A stretch of DNA of 64,000 bases, taken from positions 1 through 64,000 of the forward strand of contig JABBAI010000086.1 of the NCBI GenBank assembly GCA_018608045.1. The letters run 5' to 3'. The translations under genes and the position numbers were made by a program. Below, piece by piece: positions 45,405-55,756 of this stretch. The first letter of the stretch is position 1. Each line of letters begins with the position of its first letter. The stretch is from Octadecabacter sp. (GTDB taxonomy: Bacteria > Pseudomonadota > Alphaproteobacteria > Rhodobacterales > Rhodobacteraceae). Under the pieces are notes generated by a model. That model saw only the letters and a program-made list of their open reading frames with translations. It was not told the DNA's origin and did not search any database.

Positions 45405-47483
45405 ATGGCCATGTCGCCTGCTAAAATCACATCCGAGCAAGAGGACCAGATGTTTCGTCTGCTTCGTCAGCTCGATATCGCGTCCGATGGGTCACAGCGT
45501 GTGACGGCGGCGGCGATTGGTGTGTCTTTGGGTCGCCTTAATGCTTTGCTGAAACAAGCCACCGACGCAAAGCTTGTTAAAATCACCGACCGCAACGGCC
45601 CTGATAAGCGCGCGCGCTTTGGCTATGCGATCACCTCTCGTGGTGCAGCTGAAAAGAACCGGCTTACCGATCAATTCTTGGCGCGTAAACTTTCTGAATA
45701 CAACGCGCTTCACGCCGAACTGACAGGCACCGAATCGGGCCTGTCTCCGTTAAAAAGTAGGACTAATCTGATAGAAACCAACCTCGCTCCGATCCCCGAA
45801 TTGTATGTCTCTCACGAGTCTGCGCAAAAGATGAAGATGGAGGCCGCCGATCTGGTGTCCCACGATCTGACACCGCGCCAGATTTGCGATCTTGAACTGT
45901 TGATGAACGGCGGCTTCAACCCGCTGAAAGGGTTCCTGAGCGAGGCTGACTACAACGGCGTCGTTGACAACATGCGTTTGGCGGATGGTTCCCTTTGGCC
46001 CATGCCGATCACTTTGGATGTCTCTGAGGATTTCGCAGCTTCCCTGACTGCTGGCCAAGACATCGCCTTGCGCGACCAAGAAGGCGTGATCCTCGCGACC
46101 ATGACCGTGACCGACAACTGGACCCCAAACAAAGCGCTTGAGGCTGAAAAAGTCTTCGGTGCAGATGATGATGCGCACCCAGCGGTGAACTACCTGCACA
46201 ACCAAGCTGGCAAAATCTACCTTGGCGGTCCCGTCACAGGTATCCAGCAGCCCGTGCACTATGATTTCCGCGCACGCCGCGACACACCAAACGAATTGCG
46301 CGCCTATTTTCGCAAAATGGGCTGGCGCAAAGTGGTTGCGTTTCAGACACGTAACCCCCTGCACCGCGCGCATCAGGAATTGACATTTCGTGCTGCCCGC
46401 GAAGCCCAAGCCAACCTGTTGATCCACCCTGTTGTCGGCCTTACGAAGCCAGGCGATGTGGACCACTTCACGCGTGTACGCTGCTACGAGGCCGTCCTTG
46501 GTCAGTATCCGTCGTCCACAACATCCATGTCTTTGCTGAACTTGGCGATGCGTATGGCTGGCCCACGCGAAGCTGTTTGGCACGGCTTGATCCGTAAAAA
46601 CCATGGCTGTACGCAGTTCATCGTTGGTCGCGACCACGCGGGCCCCGGTTCCAATTCAGCGGGCGAAGATTTCTACGGCGCTTACGATGCACAGGACCTG
46701 TTCCGCGAGCATCAAGAAGAAATGGGCATCGAAATGGTCGACTTCAAACACATGGTTTGGGTGTCCGAGCGTGCGCAGTACGAAGCCATCGACGAGATTG
46801 AGGACAAGGACGACGTCACGATCCTCAACATCTCGGGCACAGAATTGCGCCGCCGTTTGGCCGAAGGTCTGGAGATCCCAGCGTGGTTCTCTTTCCCCGA
46901 GGTCGTCAAAGAATTGCGCCGCACAAAGCCGCCACGCTCAAAGCAGGGTTTCACTGTGTTCTTCACAGGCTTCTCCGGTTCCGGCAAATCCACAATCGCA
47001 AACGCTTTAGTGGTAAAGCTGATGGAAATGGGTGGCCGCCCTGTGACGCTTTTGGACGGTGATATCGTTCGTAAAAACCTGTCGTCTGAACTAGGGTTCT
47101 CCAAAGAACACCGCGACCTGAACATCCGCCGCATCGGTTATGTTGCGTCGGAAATCACCAAGAACGGCGGCATCGCGATCTGTGCGCCCATCGCGCCATA
47201 CGCGACAACCCGTCGTGCTGTACGTGAAGATGTCGAAGCCTTTGGCGCGTTCATCGAAGTCCACGTCGCCACATCCATTGAGGAATGTGAACGCCGTGAC
47301 CGCAAGGGCCTTTATAAGCTCGCGCGCGAAGGCAAGATCAAGGAATTCACAGGTATTTCAGACCCCTATGATGTCCCAGCAAGCCCAGAACTGTCTGTCG
47401 AGACTGAAAATGTCGATGTCGACAACTGCGCCCATCAAGTCTTGCTGAAGCTCGAAAGTATGGGTTTGATCGCGGCTGACTAA
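45405..47483 (+). CDS. MarR/EPS-type winged helix fused to bifunctional sulfate adenylyltransferase/APS kinase (Sat-CysC)
   Basis: A 692-aa open frame with three parts. Residues about 10-107 look like a MarR-type EPS-associated regulator (DQMFRLLRQLDI, then the recognition-type segment VSLGRLNALLKQATDAKLV, then a helical tail with RKLSEYNALHAEL). Residues 108-122 are a linker. From residue 124 the sequence is a normal Sat-CysC of about 569 aa: LAPIPELYVSHES, the ATP-sulfurylase motif QTRNPLHRAH, GRDHAGPG, then the APS-kinase P-loop GFSGSGKST and LDGDIVRKNLSSELGFS. Sat makes APS from sulfate and ATP; CysC phosphorylates it to PAPS. The expected Met1 of Sat is ATA at 45771, with an old-looking AGGA eight bases before it. 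Two starts are possible at the 5' end, 45405 and 45411. No other start for Sat is evident, so it is probably made as a fusion. Confidence 0.8.
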   Translation: MAMSPAKITSEQEDQMFRLLRQLDIASDGSQRVTAAAIGVSLGRLNALLKQATDAKLVKITDRNGPDKRARFGYAITSRGAAEKNRLTDQFLARKLSEYNALHAELTGTESGLSPLKSRTNLIETNLAPIPELYVSHESAQKMKMEAADLVSHDLTPRQICDLELLMNGGFNPLKGFLSEADYNGVVDNMRLADGSLWPMPITLDVSEDFAASLTAGQDIALRDQEGVILATMTVTDNWTPNKALEAEKVFGADDDAHPAVNYLHNQAGKIYLGGPVTGIQQPVHYDFRARRDTPNELRAYFRKMGWRKVVAFQTRNPLHRAHQELTFRAAREAQANLLIHPVVGLTKPGDVDHFTRVRCYEAVLGQYPSSTTSMSLLNLAMRMAGPREAVWHGLIRKNHGCTQFIVGRDHAGPGSNSAGEDFYGAYDAQDLFREHQEEMGIEMVDFKHMVWVSERAQYEAIDEIEDKDDVTILNISGTELRRRLAEGLEIPAWFSFPEVVKELRRTKPPRSKQGFTVFFTGFSGSGKSTIANALVVKLMEMGGRPVTLLDGDIVRKNLSSELGFSKEHRDLNIRRIGYVASEITKNGGIAICAPIAPYATTRRAVREDVEAFGAFIEVHVATSIEECERRDRKGLYKLAREGKIKEFTGISDPYDVPASPELSVETENVDVDNCAHQVLLKLESMGLIAAD
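45759..45773 (+). promoter_or_regulatory. Relic or functional internal ribosome-binding site at the fusion junction
   Basis: AGGA (45759-45762) lies eight bases before ATA (45771-45773), which occupies the position of the normal Sat start Met. CTG at 45768 is another weak start option. Within 45751-45774 there are five stop triplets (TAA, TAG, TAA, TGA, TAG), all out of the fusion frame, as expected from a former intergenic spacer. Confidence 0.5.
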
Positions 47484-47526
47484 ACGTACAAGACAAACAC
47501 GCCGACTTCCTGTTGTGCACACAAAG

Positions 47527-47556
47527 AAGGCGCAGGTTTCACGACCTGCGCCTTTT
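47527..47556 (+). terminator. Terminator of the Sat-CysC gene
   Basis: AAGGCGCAGGT (47527-47537), loop TTCACG, ACCTGCGCCTT (47544-47554), then TT. A perfect 11-bp stem 43 bases after the stop. Confidence 0.8.
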
Positions 47557-47687
47557 GTGTCCAACGGGGCTCGAATGCCATAGCTATGGTTTCCCACAGT
47601 TGACCCTGTAAATCGCGCGCGATATTTCAAGCGAATGGACGCGGCTATTTTCGCGCCAGAATTGTACAGTTTTTTTGAAGGCTCTTA

Positions 47688-48265
47688 ATTATCGAGCTCT
47701 CCGCCCTCCTCCCCGCTCTTTTCAATGATACGATCCGCTACCTTCACCTGCTGGCCGTTGCCGTCGGTTTGGGCACATCATTTCTTGCAGATATTTCAGT
47801 GCTTTATCGGGTCAATTCCCCGCTGAAGCAGTCTGTTTTGGACAGTTTGCATGTGTATCATCGGATCGTGACCTGGGCGTTGATTGGCATGTGGGTGACG
47901 GGCGGCATGCTGATCTATTTACGCACAGGCTTCATCTGGGAAAACTTCAGCCCCAAGCTTATTGCCAAAATTGTTGTGGTCGCGCTTCTGACACTCAACT
48001 CTTTGATGATAAATGTTTATATCATGCCGAAATTGAAATCATCTATCGGCACAGCCCCTGCCGATATGCGCCTGAACGCGCGTTTGCCGATGTCATTGGT
48101 AGCTGGCTGTTGGCACTGGCATTGGGCAGCAGCGCGATCCTGAAGCAAAGCGGCGCGGACGTGCAAATCGTGTTTCTGATCGGTAGTTACGCAGCCGCGA
48201 TCTGCATCAGCGTGGCCGCTGCGGTTTTGATGGGGCGGATAACGTCAGCAGTCGCATCTAGATAA
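47688..48265 (+). pseudogene. Multi-span membrane protein, decayed (start lost, frameshift)
   Basis: The frame after an in-frame stop at 47676-47678 reads IIELSALLPALFNDTIRYLHLLAVAVG then ADISVLYRVNSPLK and several hydrophobic helices (VTWALIGMWVTGGMLIYL, IVVVALLTLNSLMINVYI). GAAGG (47677-47681) lies six bases before ATT at 47688, where an ATG would be expected. Near 48098-48103 the frame shifts: the first frame ends soon after at 48143, but another frame continues with SWLLALALGSSAILKQSGAD and further helices to TAA at 48263-48265. So the gene seems to have lost its start and suffered an indel. No family assigned. The 3' end overlaps the opposite gene by eight bases. Confidence 0.7.
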
Positions 48266-49301
48266 TTTCGTCTTCGTCAAACAGCGGTGAATTTTCCAGC
48301 TGAGTTGCCAAATCCTCAACCGCTTGGGCTGGATCTTCTTCGTGTCGCACGTCGGCCAGATGGAACACCGCGTCGCCCTCATTGACGACGGGCATCACCG
48401 CACGGCCAATGATGATCCCCGCAGACGGGGCCACAAGTTCAACTTCGCTTTCGCCAAACGGATCGGACACCGACGCGAGAACATCACCTTCTTCAACGAC
48501 ATCGCCATCACCACGATAGGTGCGCAACAATCCCCCCGTGGGCGCGCGCAACCACTTGGATGATCTGCACAACAGCGGTTTCACCCGCGCCTTTGCGATC
48601 CCCTTTGCGGGCAGCATTTCCATAGATCGCAGCACGCGCAAAATTCCGGCAACGCCCGCCCGCGCGGCCATTTCATCAAACCGCAATCCTTCGCCGGCTT
48701 CGTACAACAACACATCAATGCCCGCTTCAGCGGCTTCGGCACGCAAGGACCCTTCGCGCAGGGATGATGTCAAAATCACAGGTGCACCAAACACTTCGGC
48801 CAAGGCCATCGTACGTGCGTTACCGTTCGAAACACGCACCTGCGGCAGGTTCGTGCGGTGGATCGCAGCCGAGTGCAGATCAATACCGAGGTCGCAGCGC
48901 TTTACCACTTGTTCAAGAAATATCCCCGCCAAACGGGATGCCAAAGACCCCGCAGAAGAACCCGGGAAACTGCGGTTCAAATCGCGGCGGTCCGGTAAAT
49001 AACGGGATCGGTTGTGAAACCCGAAAGCATTCACAATTGGCACGACCATTAACGTGCCGCGCAATCCGCCCAGCAAATCGGACTGTAAAAAGCGCCGCAC
49101 GATTTCAACGCCCATGACCTCATCACCGTGCACGGCGGCACTGACAAAGACCGTTGGCCCTGCCTTTTTGCCATGGATCACGTGGACTTTGAGGTCGATC
49201 GGCGTGTGGTCAGACAAGGTCGACACGGGCAAATCGACCGTGCGTCGCGCGCCTCCGTCGATCACATGTCCGGAAAATTCGAATGGCTTGCGAGTGGGCA
49301 T
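48258..49301 (-). CDS. Succinylglutamate desuccinylase/aspartoacylase-like M14 deacylase
   Basis: Zinc-dependent carboxypeptidase-like deacylase (347 aa) of the AstE/AspA family. Zinc and substrate motifs: AAVHGDEVMGVE near residue 57, DRRDLNRSFPGSSAGS near 105 and GIDLHSAAIHR near 138. The C-terminal third may hold an additional beta domain. Members cleave N-succinylglutamate, N-acetylaspartate or ectoine derivatives; the substrate here is not deducible. Confidence 0.82.
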   Translation of the reverse strand: MPTRKPFEFSGHVIDGGARRTVDLPVSTLSDHTPIDLKVHVIHGKKAGPTVFVSAAVHGDEVMGVEIVRRFLQSDLLGGLRGTLMVVPIVNAFGFHNRSRYLPDRRDLNRSFPGSSAGSLASRLAGIFLEQVVKRCDLGIDLHSAAIHRTNLPQVRVSNGNARTMALAEVFGAPVILTSSLREGSLRAEAAEAGIDVLLYEAGEGLRFDEMAARAGVAGILRVLRSMEMLPAKGIAKARVKPLLCRSSKWLRAPTGGLLRTYRGDGDVVEEGDVLASVSDPFGESEVELVAPSAGIIIGRAVMPVVNEGDAVFHLADVRHEEDPAQAVEDLATQLENSPLFDEDEII

Positions 49302-49356
49302 CGTATGTCCTTTGGCTTCACTGCCAAAGACGCCAAAACCTACAAATGCGCAAGTC

Positions 49357-49581
49357 TTAGTGCACCGTTACGGGCTGCATGTCGTTTTGACGTGCCAGCA
49401 TAAACGCCATCGTGCGGTCCGCAACCAACGCCAATTGCTGACCGTCGCTGTCATGCACGGCAAACAATTTTTCGCGCCCCTCAGCGGCCTCTTGAACGTC
49501 ATCAGGCAAATCCGCCACGGCCACAGATTTTACGTACACAACGCGATCCCCAAGATCGGCAAAATTGAATTTCGTTTCCAT
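49357..49581 (-). CDS. DUF1150 family protein
   Basis: A 74-aa protein of the alphaproteobacterial DUF1150 family. Starts METKFNFADLGDRVVYVKSV and ends with a conserved-looking ALVADRTMAFMLARQND segment. It is four bases downstream of hsp20 and shares its transcript; AGGAAGGG in the hsp20 end serves as its Shine-Dalgarno. The stable linkage with hsp20 suggests a role in heat stress. Confidence 0.82.
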   Translation of the reverse strand: METKFNFADLGDRVVYVKSVAVADLPDDVQEAAEGREKLFAVHDSDGQQLALVADRTMAFMLARQNDMQPVTVH

Positions 49582-49584
49582 GGC

Positions 49585-49998
49585 TTAGCCCTTCCTGATG
49601 TTGATAGTCTGCACGACACTGTCAGGCACCGCGCGTGTTAGATCGACGTGAAGCAACCCGTTTTCCATGATCGCCTCACCCACGTCCACGCCCTCTGCCA
49701 GCACGAATGACCGCTGGAACTGACGCGCCGCGATCCCGCGATGCAAAAACACGCGACCCTCGCTGTCATCAGTCTGACGTCCACGGATCACGAGCTGATT
49801 GTCCTCAACCGTAATCGCCAAATCGCCCTCGGCAAATCCGGCAACGGCCAGCGTGATGCGGTAAGACGTCGTCGACGCCTGTTCAATATTGTAGGGCGGA
49901 TAGCCGTCATTACCAGACTTGGCGGTCCGTTCGACCAGCCGTTCCAGTTCTTCAAAGCCAAGAAGGAACGGATGCGTCCCCAGCGTTAATTTCGTCAT
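49585..49998 (-). CDS. ibpA: Small heat-shock protein Hsp20
   Basis: Alpha-crystallin-type chaperone (137 aa). N-terminal MTKLTLGTHPFLLGFEELERL is typical of IbpA, and the alpha-crystallin domain runs from about residue 35 (YNIEQASTTSYRITLAVAGF) to the C-terminal LLHVDLTRAVPD. TTAGGACG precedes the ATG at 49998; the longer frame upstream is not used. A heat-shock promoter candidate lies 67-95 bases upstream. Confidence 0.92.
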   Translation of the reverse strand: MTKLTLGTHPFLLGFEELERLVERTAKSGNDGYPPYNIEQASTTSYRITLAVAGFAEGDLAITVEDNQLVIRGRQTDDSEGRVFLHRGIAARQFQRSFVLAEGVDVGEAIMENGLLHVDLTRAVPDSVVQTINIRKG

Positions 49999-50064
49999 GC
50001 GACACGTCCTAAAGTTAAGCGACATCTCAAGTGCGGCCCCGTTATCGGCAACCGATCCCAATAA

Positions 50065-50093
50065 ATATGGGGGTCGTCCTCCATCGGCGCAAG
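50065..50093 (-). promoter_or_regulatory. RpoH (sigma32)-like promoter of hsp20-DUF1150
   Basis: On the minus strand CTTGCG (50093-50088) is followed after 15 bases by CCCCATAT (50072-50065), close to the consensus CTTGAAA...CCCCATnT. It lies 67 bases from the hsp20 ATG. Confidence 0.7.
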
Positions 50094-50188
50094 GCCTGTG
50101 TCCAATCCAATTTGAAACGGATTTCCTTTTGAGAATGCGGGGTTTGCGTCTAAACTCTGGTTTCGGAACCCTAATTTGCGGAATCATC

Positions 50189-50407
50189 ATGAACAGCTCT
50201 GCCAGAATGGAACAGCTAGACGTTTTGCGCATCCAGCTTGGGGTTTTGCGTCAGGAACACCGCGACCTTGATGATGCGATCCGCGCGCTTGAGGCATCTG
50301 GCACTGCCGATCCCCTCACGGTGAAGCGCCTGAAAAAGCAAAAACTGCACCTGAAAGACAAGATTGCAGTGCTGGACGACCGCGTGACGCCGGATATCAT
50401 CGCCTGA
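50189..50407 (+). CDS. DUF465 (YdcH) family small protein
   Basis: A 72-aa protein of the DUF465/YdcH family with a charged coiled-coil pattern (LRQEHRDLDDAIRALEASGT, VKRLKKQKLHLKDKIAVLDDR). Function unknown; often next to housekeeping genes. Starts ATG at 50189; an internal ATG six codons on is possible. It is divergent from hsp20 and 56 bases before purE. Confidence 0.75.
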   Translation: MNSSARMEQLDVLRIQLGVLRQEHRDLDDAIRALEASGTADPLTVKRLKKQKLHLKDKIAVLDDRVTPDIIA

Positions 50408-50463
50408 TTGCGTCCCTGCCCCCGCACGTTATAAAGCCCCTTTAAGGGAAAAGGCGCGAACCT

Positions 50464-50949
50464 ATGACCGTTTCTGTTGGTATTATCATGGGCAGCCAGT
50501 CCGACTGGGCCACCATGCGCGAAGCGGCGACGCTTCTGGATGAACTTGGCGTGACGTATGAGGCCAAAATCGTATCAGCGCACCGCACCCCTGACCGCCT
50601 TTGGGATTACGGCAAAACCGCCGCGAACCGTGGCCTTCAAGTGATTATCGCAGGTGCTGGCGGTGCTGCGCACTTGCCCGGCATGATGGCGTCAAAAACC
50701 CGTATCCCCGTGGTCGGCGTGCCCGTTCAAACCAAAGCGCTGTCAGGTGTCGACAGCTTATATTCCATCGTGCAAATGCCCAAGGGCTTCCCCGTCGCGA
50801 CCATGGCGATCGGCGCAGCTGGGGCCGCAAACGCAGCTTTGATGGCGGCAGGTATTCTTGCCCTACAAGACGCAGACCTCGCCACTCGCCTAGACGCTTG
50901 GCGCGACGCCCTCTCGGCCTCAATTCCGGATGAACCAACCGATGACTGA
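50464..50949 (+). CDS. purE: N5-carboxyaminoimidazole ribonucleotide mutase
   Basis: PurE (161 aa) converts N5-CAIR to CAIR in purine synthesis. Family blocks seen: GSQSDWATM near residue 10, [12 protein letters not shown] near 40, [15 protein letters not shown] near 62 and [13 protein letters not shown] near 90. The 3' end overlaps purK. Confidence 0.96.
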   Translation: MTVSVGIIMGSQSDWATMREAATLLDELGVTYEAKIVSAHRTPDRLWDYGKTAANRGLQVIIAGAGGAAHLPGMMASKTRIPVVGVPVQTKALSGVDSLYSIVQMPKGFPVATMAIGAAGAANAALMAAGILALQDADLATRLDAWRDALSASIPDEPTDD

Positions 50950-52015
50950 TCCCCTCAAAACTGGCGCGACCATCGGCATTCTGGGTGGTGGTCAACTGGG
51001 CCGCATGCTGTCTGTAGCGGCCTCCCGCCTTGGCTTCAAAACCTGCATCTTTGAACCCCAAGGGGATTGCCCCGCGTCCCATGTCGCCAACTTTCACTAT
51101 AAGGCGGAGTACTCGGACACTGACGCGCTAACCAACTTCGCAAATGCATGCGACATCATCACGTTCGAATTCGAAAACATCCCGACAGAGGCCCTCGATA
51201 TCATTGAGGCTATCACCCCGATCCATCCAAATCGCGACGCGCTTGCCACATCGCAAGACCGATTCTTGGAAAAGAATTTCCTGACACGCATCGGGCTTCA
51301 AACCGCGCCCTACGCAACAGTGGATACCGCTGAAACGCTTGAACAGGCGATTGATCAAATCGGCACGCCCGCAATTCTGAAAACCCGCCGCATGGGATAT
51401 GATGGCAAAGGCCAAAGCCGCTTGATGTCACCCGATGATGCGCCTCAGGCACTGGCTGATATGGCTGGCGCGCCTGCGGTTTATGAAGGCTTTATCGACT
51501 TCAGCATCGAAGTGTCCGTCATCGGCACGCGCGGCGCGGATGGGTCGGTGTCTTGCTTTGATCCGGGTGAAAACGTGCACCTGAACGGAATTTTGCACAC
51601 GACAACCGTGCCCGCCAAACTCTCCCCCTCGCAGCGCACAGATGCGATCCTGCTGACCGCCAACATCCTGAATGCGCTGGATTATGTCGGAACCATGGGC
51701 GTTGAATTGTTCGTGACCCCGCATGGGTTGATCGTCAACGAAATCGCACCGCGCGTCCACAATTCCGGTCACTGGACCCAACAGGGCTGCGTCGTTGATC
51801 AATTTGAACAACACATTCGCGCCATCGCGGGCTGGCCGTTGGGGGATGGGACGCGCCATTCAAATGTCACCATGGAAAACCTAATCGGGAACGATGTGGA
51901 TCGCCTCGCACAGATAGCCAAAACCAACACCGCCATTCACCTTTATGGCAAAGCCGACGCCAAGGCGGGTCGCAAAATGGGACATATCAATACCGTCACA
52001 GGCCCCGCCGCCTAA
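50942..52015 (+). CDS. purK: N5-carboxyaminoimidazole ribonucleotide synthase
   Basis: ATP-grasp enzyme (about 357 aa) converting AIR, bicarbonate and ATP to N5-CAIR for PurE. Motifs [14 protein letters not shown] at the start, TFEFENIP near 78, the ATP-grasp core [12 protein letters not shown] near 155, and [19 protein letters not shown] near 275. Start at 50942 (MTDPLKTG), overlapping purE by eight bases; an ATG at 50930 is four codons earlier. Confidence 0.95.
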   Translation: MTDPLKTGATIGILGGGQLGRMLSVAASRLGFKTCIFEPQGDCPASHVANFHYKAEYSDTDALTNFANACDIITFEFENIPTEALDIIEAITPIHPNRDALATSQDRFLEKNFLTRIGLQTAPYATVDTAETLEQAIDQIGTPAILKTRRMGYDGKGQSRLMSPDDAPQALADMAGAPAVYEGFIDFSIEVSVIGTRGADGSVSCFDPGENVHLNGILHTTTVPAKLSPSQRTDAILLTANILNALDYVGTMGVELFVTPHGLIVNEIAPRVHNSGHWTQQGCVVDQFEQHIRAIAGWPLGDGTRHSNVTMENLIGNDVDRLAQIAKTNTAIHLYGKADAKAGRKMGHINTVTGPAA

Positions 52016-52073
52016 TCCGCCTGTTGGTGTCTTAAATGCCATGGGCAGGGCGCAGCTCCAGTCGTACACCGCC

Positions 52074-52808
52074 TTATTGAAGCCCGAACATCACACCACC
52101 CATTGTCAGGCTACGATCAAACTGTCCTTGGCTTAGAAAAGCCATGGCTTGTCGCATCACCAGTGGGTTGTTGATCATGAATGTATGCGTCACGGGCAGC
52201 GTGATATGATCCTGCATCCCTTCAAGCCGCGTGCTGTCCACGCTGACTTTGCCATCATCGGCCCCATCAATCAGGCTTGAATAATAAGCGTTCAACGTGC
52301 GGTCACCTGCGATGACACCCAATTCAATGTCTGGCCATGGCAGGCTGAGCGGCGCACCTGCGTCGTCCACCTCATCCGTGGCAAGTTCCATTCCTGCAGG
52401 GCCGTTGATCCACTCAAACGGTTCCAACTCACCCAAGATATCGACCAGTTGCGATCCGTCATTTGGCGGCCCAATCATCATAACCCGCCCCATCATGTCA
52501 GGACGCGCGTCGGCCAGATACACCCGCGCAAGAATGCCGCCCATCGAATGGGTCACAAAATGCACACGCCGGTTGCCACAGGCCGCCACAGCTTGGGGCA
52601 CGTTTTCGTTTACCAGTGTTTTGATGTCTGCGCTCGTTGATGGGTAGCCATTGTTGACGACCACATAGCCTTCAAGTTCCAGCAATTCCTGCAACGGAAA
52701 GAAGGATGTTTCTGTGCGTGCTAACCCGTGCAGCAACACCACGCAATCTTCTGCGGCGGCGGCAATCGGGGCGAGGATCAGCCATATGGCGATAAAAATT
52801 CGTTTCAT
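52074..52808 (-). CDS. Exported alpha/beta-hydrolase (lipase-like)
   Basis: A 244-aa protein with a Sec signal peptide ([20 protein letters not shown]). The oxyanion-type [10 protein letters not shown] lies at about residues 25-34, the nucleophile in [13 protein letters not shown] near residue 93, and [13 protein letters not shown] after it. Resembles cell-envelope lipases/esterases of the PGAP1 type. Ester substrate unknown. Confidence 0.82.
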   Translation of the reverse strand: MKRIFIAIWLILAPIAAAAEDCVVLLHGLARTETSFFPLQELLELEGYVVVNNGYPSTSADIKTLVNENVPQAVAACGNRRVHFVTHSMGGILARVYLADARPDMMGRVMMIGPPNDGSQLVDILGELEPFEWINGPAGMELATDEVDDAGAPLSLPWPDIELGVIAGDRTLNAYYSSLIDGADDGKVSVDSTRLEGMQDHITLPVTHTFMINNPLVMRQAMAFLSQGQFDRSLTMGGVMFGLQ

Positions 52809-52885
52809 ACACTCGATATAACCCTTTGGTGGTAAAAGATAAGGTCTGGGTTGCCTGACCTTGTTGCGCGCGCCAAAGTACCGCT

Positions 52886-53347
52886 ATGACACGCCCCATT
52901 CGCACCCGCCCGATCAGATTGGCCGCCCGCGCCGTAATTTTGCACGATGACCGATTGCTGTTGGTCAATGCCTACAAAGGACGCGGCGATTTGTGGTGCG
53001 CGCCCGGTGGCGGGGCCAAACCGCACGCCAGCCTGCCAGAGAACCTTGTCCGCGAGGTGTTTGAAGAAACGGGACTGACCGTAACGGTCGGCGCGCCCTG
53101 TCTGGTGAATGAATTTCACGATCCCGCCCGCGACTTTCATCAGGTTGAAGTTTTCTTTCGATGCACTCTGCGCGCAGGCACGCTTGATCCCGCGTGGGAA
53201 GATCCGGAAGATATCGTATCGCTGCGCCGCTGGGTCATGCGCGCTGAATTGCGGGATATGGCCGTGAAGCCCGATGCATTGGCTGCCGTGGCATGGGGCG
53301 ATGTTGATGCCCCAACCTACGATCCGCTTGAGGCAATTGTGCCCTGA
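52886..53347 (+). CDS. Nudix hydrolase
   Basis: A 153-aa protein with a Nudix-like box. The metal-binding REVFEETGL core is present at about residues 51-59. The first glutamate of the GX5E part is replaced by alanine (GGGAKPHASLPEN). Such variants occur in some Nudix families. Divergent from the lipase gene with 77 bases between. Nucleoside-diphosphate substrate unknown. Confidence 0.83.
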   Translation: MTRPIRTRPIRLAARAVILHDDRLLLVNAYKGRGDLWCAPGGGAKPHASLPENLVREVFEETGLTVTVGAPCLVNEFHDPARDFHQVEVFFRCTLRAGTLDPAWEDPEDIVSLRRWVMRAELRDMAVKPDALAAVAWGDVDAPTYDPLEAIVP

Positions 53348-53371
53348 TAGAACTACCAGTATTGGCCCAGC

Positions 53372-53398
53372 CTTGAAACGAAGCAGGAACATCCATAT
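53372..53398 (+). promoter_or_regulatory. Sigma32-like promoter upstream of the 44-codon ORF
   Basis: CTTGAAA (53372-53378), 12 bases, then ATCCATAT (53391-53398). The -35 part matches the heat-shock consensus exactly and the -10 matches six of eight bases. The ORF starts 54 bases downstream. Confidence 0.6.
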
Positions 53399-53451
53399 AT
53401 ACCTAACAGGCCCGTCTTGGTGACGCGCTCCAACCCATGGAAGGAACGACT

Positions 53452-53586
53452 ATGCTGCAATATTTGCGCGCATTGAGAGGACAACTCCCAAAAATTCAAT
53501 TTCTATTCAGCTTAAAGAGGCTCGTCGAAAATTTGACGGATCTCATTGAATGGATTCCTGCTTTACAGACTTTCTTAGGCGGTTAA
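53452..53586 (+). CDS. 44-aa orphan microprotein in its own transcription unit
   Basis: An ATG-started ORF of 44 codons: MLQYLRALRGQLPKIQFLF followed by SLKRLVENLTDL and a hydrophobic end IPALQTFLGG. AAGGA lies six bases before the start. It looks amphipathic with basic N-terminal residues; there is no signal peptide or full-length transmembrane helix. The unit has a heat-shock-like promoter before it and a good terminator after it, and sits between the nudix gene and convergent groEL. I recognise no family. It could also be the visible part of a small RNA. Confidence 0.5.
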   Translation: MLQYLRALRGQLPKIQFLFSLKRLVENLTDLIEWIPALQTFLGG

Positions 53587-53591
53587 CGGAA

Positions 53592-53624
53592 AAGGGCGAC
53601 TCCGTTAGGAACCGCCCTTCTTTG
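53592..53624 (+). terminator. Terminator of the 44-codon unit
   Basis: AAGGGCG (53592-53598) pairs with CGCCCTT (53613-53619), with an inner TCC/GGA stem around GTTA, followed by CTTTG. Confidence 0.75.
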
Positions 53625-53719
53625 TTCGTTTGGCACACGGGTCTTAGCTCTCGTCGTTTCCGCGAAACAACTGCCGCTAAGCTTCCGTAATCCTCATTTT
53701 CCCGACGAGAAAAAGTGGA

Positions 53720-55372
<1,653 letters not shown>

Positions 55373-55415
55373 TTAAATTACGAATTTCAAATGGATGTCC
55401 GTCCAGCGCAAAGGC

Positions 55416-55703
55416 TTAGGACAAGATGCCCATGATGTCGGATTCTTTCATCATCAACAGCTCTTCGCCGTCGATGGTGATTTCTGTACCGGACCATTTG
55501 CCGAACAGGACTTTGTCGCCTGATTTGACAGCCATCGCGATCAGCTCACCGCTGTCTTTGCGCAGGCCTTCACCAACGGCGATAACTTCGCCCTCAGCTG
55601 GTTTTTCTTTTGCGGCGTCTGGAATGATCAGACCGCCAGCAGTCTTTTCTTCACCTTCGGTGCGGCGCACGACAACACGGTCGTGAAGCGGAGTAAAAGC
55701 CAT
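55416..55703 (-). CDS. groS: Co-chaperonin GroES
   Basis: GroES lid (95 aa). [14 protein letters not shown], the mobile loop region [23 protein letters not shown], and [12 protein letters not shown] are the standard signatures. AAGGAG lies eight bases before the ATG. CIRCE and a sigma70 promoter lie upstream. Confidence 0.98.
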   Translation of the reverse strand: MAFTPLHDRVVVRRTEGEEKTAGGLIIPDAAKEKPAEGEVIAVGEGLRKDSGELIAMAVKSGDKVLFGKWSGTEITIDGEELLMMKESDIMGILS

Positions 55704-55756
55704 TATAACAGCTCCTTGCTTATAGTTTTCAATTCTCTAGCCCCTATTCGGGACCA

